Shown piece by piece: positions 34,196-38,012 of a stretch of 38,012 bases of DNA. The translations under genes and the position numbers were made by a program. The notes beneath the pieces were generated by a model. That model worked only from the letters and a program-made list of their open reading frames with translations, did not search any database and had not been told where the DNA came from. Source of the DNA: a virus. Positions within the stretch are counted from its first letter, which is position 1. Each line of letters starts with the position of its first letter. Location of the stretch: IMG/VR virus record IMGVR_UViG_3300032229_000682, positions 1-38,012 of that record, one strand, 5' to 3'.

Positions 34196-34773
34196 ATGAT
34201 TTGTTTTTCTATTTTTTTTTGATCGAATATATCAATACAAAAACTTCCAGCATAAACTATTCTCTTTTTTTCTGAGTTTGGTGTTGGTATCGCAGTATGT
34301 CTTATATCACCAGGAAAAATGAAAATATCCCCAACTTCAGGTAAAAATTTATGTCTTTGTTTATTTTCGTCTTCAAATACTATACATCCTTCATCTCCAG
34401 TTATTTCATCTGTCGTTTGTAAATAAAAAGTGAAAGTATAATCTGACAATATGTTTGACCTACCAGGAGGGTGAACTTGGATATGTTGATGCATCCATTC
34501 TAAGTTAAATGCCTTCCTTTGAGTATAAACCCAATAATGTTGAGCGTAATTGATAAATTTTTTATTAGTGATACTTTCTATTTGTTTTTTTATATATGAG
34601 TTTACTGATTGGAAACACTCTGTTTCAATTTCAATCCACACCGAATTATCATTAGTGTGTATCGCCATTCTATCATTTAAATCAACATACTTCAAAAATT
34701 CCTCAATAGAATATTCGTTATTATATCTACCTACGTATATTGTAAACTTTTCAGATAATTTTATTGGGGTCAT
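34192..34773 (-). CDS. 2OG-Fe(II) oxygenase-like protein, HxH type
   Basis: A 193-residue protein resembling the 2OG-FeII_Oxy_5 type of phage dioxygenase. It has MHQHIQVHPPG (His95, His97, His101), TFTFYLQT, GCIVFEDE, LPEVGDIFIFPGDIRHTAIP (His159) and KKRIVYAGSF (Arg171). The first ligand motif is HxH rather than HxD. It overlaps the methyltransferase gene upstream and the next oxygenase gene downstream by four bases each, so all are translated from one message. Substrate unknown. Confidence 0.75.
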   Translation of the reverse strand: MTPIKLSEKFTIYVGRYNNEYSIEEFLKYVDLNDRMAIHTNDNSVWIEIETECFQSVNSYIKKQIESITNKKFINYAQHYWVYTQRKAFNLEWMHQHIQVHPPGRSNILSDYTFTFYLQTTDEITGDEGCIVFEDENKQRHKFLPEVGDIFIFPGDIRHTAIPTPNSEKKRIVYAGSFCIDIFDQKKIEKQII

Positions 34774-35372
34774 ATGACAGATGTGGGAGATTTGAATTTT
34801 ATAACTCCATTTCCTTTTTGAAAATTCCCATTTTTAAAATATGTCCAATTAATCGTATGAGTTGGAGCGACTATTTTTGTAAATTTATGTGGCTCAACTT
34901 TATATTCATAATAATTTAACTCATTTTGTTTTTTAAATGTAAAATAATTGAAAATAGATAAAATACAATTGTCATTCGCAATAGTTTTACAATAATCTTC
35001 AAATTTTTCGTAGTTAACGTCATCATGTGTATCCATGAATATACCATCAAACTTTTGATTAAGTCTCGGAATTACTTCAACCCAATCTCCAAATATAATA
35101 GTTACATTTGATTTATTTTTAGCCCATTCTTGAGCCTTTTCATAAATCTGTGGATTAATTTCAATACAAGTATAGTGATTAGCCAAACTACTCATTTCAT
35201 TTGCTGAAAATCCCATACCAAACCCAACATCTAAAACATTCCCTCCATTTTGACAAACTATATATGAATACATTTCCATCAAAGACTTTGAAGCAGCATC
35301 CATAACCACAGATCTCGGGTTATTTTTGAAATGAATGTTTTTTTCCGTAAAAACGACCACTTCATTTTTCAT
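34770..35372 (-). CDS. Methyltransferase similar to guanidinoacetate/arginine N-methyltransferases
   Basis: A 200-residue class I AdoMet-dependent methyltransferase. The cofactor loop NVLDVGFGMGFSANEM is at residues 45-60, the acidic strand CIEINPQIYE at about 70-80, and FDGIFMDTHDD near 110-120 is followed by NYEKFEDYCK and ILSIFNYF. LDVGFGMG and the DGIxxDT pattern are typical of GAMT and the related fungal Rmt2 protein-arginine delta-methyltransferase. A protein or small guanidino substrate is therefore possible. It lies in the oxygenase operon, 12 bases after the SET gene. Confidence 0.75.
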   Translation of the reverse strand: MKNEVVVFTEKNIHFKNNPRSVVMDAASKSLMEMYSYIVCQNGGNVLDVGFGMGFSANEMSSLANHYTCIEINPQIYEKAQEWAKNKSNVTIIFGDWVEVIPRLNQKFDGIFMDTHDDVNYEKFEDYCKTIANDNCILSIFNYFTFKKQNELNYYEYKVEPHKFTKIVAPTHTINWTYFKNGNFQKGNGVIKFKSPTSVI

Positions 35373-35384
35373 CTTAACAATAAA

Positions 35385-35816
35385 TTATAGTAAATCTTTT
35401 TTGTCAAATCTCTCATACCTACCGTAATTACTTAGTAATTCTTCCCCCTTATAAATTATTCGATTAGTTAATAGTGTATCTTTATCTATGTTGGACTTAT
35501 CGAATCCGCTATTTATAAAATAATATGGTGTAGTATAAATCCAATGGCATCCTTGAGTAAGTTTCACATAAGTATGGGTATCTGTTGGAAATTCGGGACC
35601 ATACAAGAATATGTCTTTAATATGAGTATATAATTCTTGAGGTAATAAAAGTAGTTCAGATTCTGATATCGGATATATACCTGTCTTCCCATTCCAAATT
35701 TCAAATGGATTTGTTCTACTTGGAATATCTTTCAATGCAAATACACCGATACCCTGAATTCTACTCGGTTTTAGCTTAACAAATATTTTTGTAGAAATAT
35801 ACTCAAAAGGTGTCAT
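35385..35816 (-). CDS. SET-domain protein (putative lysine methyltransferase)
   Basis: A 143-residue protein that is nearly all SET domain. The start has KPSRIQGIGVFALKDIP (GxG near residues 22-24). The pseudoknot region has YYFINSGFDKSNID and KGEELLSNYGRY, matching the usual NHSxxPN and GEELxxxY motifs with Ser-Gly in place of His-Ser. SET enzymes methylate protein lysines. SET proteins occur in large phages and in plant and algal viruses, and virion or host targets are possible. It starts in the stop codon of the 47-residue gene (TAATG). Confidence 0.8.
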   Translation of the reverse strand: MTPFEYISTKIFVKLKPSRIQGIGVFALKDIPSRTNPFEIWNGKTGIYPISESELLLLPQELYTHIKDIFLYGPEFPTDTHTYVKLTQGCHWIYTTPYYFINSGFDKSNIDKDTLLTNRIIYKGEELLSNYGRYERFDKKDLL

Positions 35817-35959
35817 TACAAATGTTTTTGAATAAACAATTCAAAAAATTTCAATACCGTTTGGTTTACTTGAGTTTTTTCAGTTTGACTCAAAGCACTT
35901 GTGGTTCGATTCTCAACTGCCGTAGTAGATATTTTTTTATATAATGTAGGATTTGTCAT
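35816..35959 (-). CDS. Small hypothetical protein (47 aa)
   Basis: A 47-codon frame from ATG at 35959 to TAA at 35816 encodes MTNPTLYKKISTTAVENRTT, then SALSQTEKTQVNQTVLKFFE and a short end. The start is seven bases past the stop of the Hint protein, and the stop overlaps the SET start by one base (TAATG), which fits translational coupling and supports a real gene. It fills an otherwise empty 149-base gap. Thr and Gln are frequent. Function unknown. Confidence 0.7.
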   Translation of the reverse strand: MTNPTLYKKISTTAVENRTTSALSQTEKTQVNQTVLKFFELFIQKHL

Positions 35960-35965
35960 TTTTTA

Positions 35966-38012
35966 TTATTTGTTATGAACTAAAATTTTATTTGCAAAAA
36001 AGTTATGGTTTTCAGAAACATTAAGTAAATTAAATACGGTAAACTCTTTCTCATATTGTTTAACGTCAACAATCATACTCTCCATGTCATCGTCTCTTAA
36101 ACATATGTCTCCAACAATTAAACTTTTGGCATCCACCCAACCTCTACTTTTTACAAAAAATGGATGTTCAGATGTTGTTGTAATTGTATCAACATTATTG
36201 AAAGATATGTCAATTACATCTTTAACAGTGTGAGATTTTAAATCGCCAACAATCCCCTCCTCACAGATTTTCAAGTTTTCATTATAACTCATAACTTTTT
36301 CCCCCACACTGATGTCTTCAATGTTTTTATATTCTCCATTTGGTAATGTTATTTTTGTTCCAGCAATAAAACAACGATTATGTACTAGTAAATCGTTTGC
36401 GAAGAAATTATGATTATTTTCTACCGTTTTAACATTATACACAGTTGTAGGTTCATCAATTATTTCTATCGAAACAATAGTTGACACATTACCATTTATT
36501 CTCAAAATTTTTACTCCTACTTCTGATCCAGTAGTTTTCAATTTATAAACATTGAATGTGTATTGTGGATCCATCGAAATCCATCCATTGTTAGGTGAAT
36601 ATAATGGATGATCTAAGGTTGATTCCAAAATAGAGTCGTCATCAAAAGTGTATTTAACTATCTTATCAACTTTTCTAGAACCAACACCTCTCACTTTTTG
36701 TTTTTCAACAGTTGATGTGTTAAAATTATAAGATAACACTACATCTCCGATTTCCACATTTTCAACATTTTTATGAGATTCATCGGACATGGTAATTTTA
36801 GTTCCTGAGACAAAACAAGGTGCATTGTGAGAAATTACTCCATTAAAAGGGGTCGACCCACTAATAATGTAAGTATCCGTGTCTTCAGCATCAAGTTCTA
36901 TCATTTTCAATTCAGTTTCACTTGTTACGTAAAAATTAACATCATCAATAGCAATTAAGTTGCCGTCGATATCGAACAAATAATCGATTCCAGGTTTTAA
37001 ATAAACTGAAAGTTTATATTTTGATAGATCGTTTACTGAATCATAAACCAAAAAATGTTTATTTGGACCTATGAATTTAGATTCGGAATCAACTATAATT
37101 TCTATGATTCCACCATATTTAAGTTGTTTTTCATCTTTGAACACCACTTCAGAAGAAGTTAAAACAGATCCAGTTGGGAAATATTGTCCTTCGAATGTCC
37201 AGTTCATAATTTGGGAATTGATCTCGACTTGTGGTGAACCAGAAATAAAAAAAGATTTTATAGATTCCCCAACATTAACATCACCAATAGGCTTGTATGT
37301 TTCATCATTCATCAAAATATTATGAGTCGACAACAAACCTCCACAGTCTAATTTGATGAAGTTTGTAGTATATTCATAATAATGATGATCAGGTAATTTA
37401 TTTACGTAAAGACTTTGATCTATTTCGTTCGAAATGTTGTTTGGAAGTTCAAATATTGAACTAATTTTATAATTATGTAACGTTAATACATTTAAATTAC
37501 TACTACCATAAACAATGTGAAAACTTCGTATAGAAGTTACATGTCCATCATTATCCAAACTTGATGGTCCAAAATGATATTGTTGGACAATTTTATGTTC
37601 TGTGTCAACTGAATTCAAAAAAGAATCCCATCTATTTACATCCGATTCCGTTTCATTGTTACCTCCAATTTTATAAAAATCAATGGGGTTAAATTTTTCA
37701 ACAATGTCTTTTATCGCTACATCAGGTACGTTAGATTGGTTTATTGTGGATTCCAATGTATTATACGATCCATCTGTTGATGAATAATAGTAAGAAACCA
37801 CCCGAGAAGACTCGTTATTAGATGCGAATAAATTGAGAAGCTCTACAGTGCCCTTACAATAGATACTATCAAATAATGCTGATTCATCGTAAGCAAGTCG
37901 TAGAATAAATTTATCACTTGAATCCATAATTGAAATTGGATATATCGCATTAATGTCTTCATCGTGTAAATTTATTGTGGTTATTGATTGGGTATTTGCT
38001 GAAATCGTATTG
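35966..38012 (-). CDS. Protein with three tandem C-terminal Hint (intein/hedgehog-like) domains, 5' partial
   Basis: The reading frame is open from the window edge to the TAA at 35966. An ATG at 37927 exists, but the frame upstream is coherent sense (ITTINLHDEDINAIYPISIM), so the gene starts beyond the window. Counting from that ATG, residues 1-194 show a possible structural domain. Hint 1 runs 195-368 (Cys195 to His367-Asn368), Hint 2 371-517 (Cys371 to His516-Asn517), and Hint 3 519-652 (Cys519 to His651-Asn652), with a single Lys after it. Hints 2 and 3 have CF(V/I)xGTKIT, a TxxH block, and NHNFFAN. No Cys, Ser or Thr follows any HN, so cleavage is more likely than splicing. Confidence 0.9.
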   Translation of the reverse strand, partial: NTISANTQSITTINLHDEDINAIYPISIMDSSDKFILRLAYDESALFDSIYCKGTVELLNLFASNNESSRVVSYYYSSTDGSYNTLESTINQSNVPDVAIKDIVEKFNPIDFYKIGGNNETESDVNRWDSFLNSVDTEHKIVQQYHFGPSSLDNDGHVTSIRSFHIVYGSSNLNVLTLHNYKISSIFELPNNISNEIDQSLYVNKLPDHHYYEYTTNFIKLDCGGLLSTHNILMNDETYKPIGDVNVGESIKSFFISGSPQVEINSQIMNWTFEGQYFPTGSVLTSSEVVFKDEKQLKYGGIIEIIVDSESKFIGPNKHFLVYDSVNDLSKYKLSVYLKPGIDYLFDIDGNLIAIDDVNFYVTSETELKMIELDAEDTDTYIISGSTPFNGVISHNAPCFVSGTKITMSDESHKNVENVEIGDVVLSYNFNTSTVEKQKVRGVGSRKVDKIVKYTFDDDSILESTLDHPLYSPNNGWISMDPQYTFNVYKLKTTGSEVGVKILRINGNVSTIVSIEIIDEPTTVYNVKTVENNHNFFANDLLVHNRCFIAGTKITLPNGEYKNIEDISVGEKVMSYNENLKICEEGIVGDLKSHTVKDVIDISFNNVDTITTTSEHPFFVKSRGWVDAKSLIVGDICLRDDDMESMIVDVKQYEKEFTVFNLLNVSENHNFFANKILVHNK

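Noticed and set aside
35966-37345. True inteins in the Hint protein
   Set aside because: No Cys, Ser or Thr follows any of the three His-Asn ends and the final C-terminal segment is a single Lys, so protein splicing has no acceptor.

Overview
The window looks like part of a large, AT-rich, T4-like tailed phage (or a metagenomic relative) that infects a member of the Bacteroidota. The host call rests on four things. The sigma factor resembles the primary sigma factor of that phylum. Promoters of the Bacteroidota form (TTTG, about 19 bases, TAnnTTTG) lie in front of replication genes. The tail proteins carry SprB-type, BspA-type and delta-60 repeats, which are typical of Bacteroidota surface adhesins. 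Genes are packed end to end, often overlapping by 1-14 bases. No stretch over 300 bases lacks a gene, and I saw no tRNA, rRNA, CRISPR array or insertion sequence.

Bases 1-11900 (all on the minus strand) form the DNA-metabolism and expression region. Reading with transcription from the right, it holds a RuvC-like resolvase, two small proteins, a DnaG-like primase, a PD-(D/E)XK exonuclease, a TKWC-motif protein, a zinc ribbon, a gp47/Mre11-like nuclease, and three accessory genes: an EVEK-repeat coiled coil, a membrane protein and a small basic protein. Then come the gp46/Rad50-like ATPase, a nuclease-like protein overlapping a DNA methyltransferase, an endonuclease V-like glycosylase, a small acidic protein and the sigma factor. 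Several promoters here put the -7 box exactly four bases before the ATG, which predicts leaderless mRNAs.

Bases 11900-24184 (minus strand) encode five large structural or adhesin proteins. One resembles a tail-collar fibre protein. The other four carry long Pro/Thr stalks joining sugar-binding-like or adhesive modules: SprB repeats, a seven-unit delta-60 propeller, a PKD-like domain and 18 BspA-type repeats.

Bases 24185-38012 form what looks like a protein-modification island built around those fibres. A plus-strand operon encodes a GT9 glycosyltransferase, a 1469-residue five-domain enzyme (methyltransferase, two further glycosyltransferases, a pyruvyltransferase, and a full TibC-type O-heptosyltransferase with its four-cysteine iron finger), an FkbM methyltransferase and a GNAT acetyltransferase. 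The facing minus-strand operon starts beyond the window with a protein ending in three back-to-back Hint domains. It continues with a 47-residue protein, a SET-domain protein, a guanidinoacetate/arginine methyltransferase-like enzyme, four prolyl-hydroxylase-like 2OG-Fe(II) oxygenases and two SGNH hydrolases. My main hypothesis is that this phage hydroxylates, glycosylates and methylates its own Pro/Thr-rich fibres, building something like a hydroxyproline-rich glycoprotein on the virion. That is inference from gene content and position, not shown by the sequence itself.
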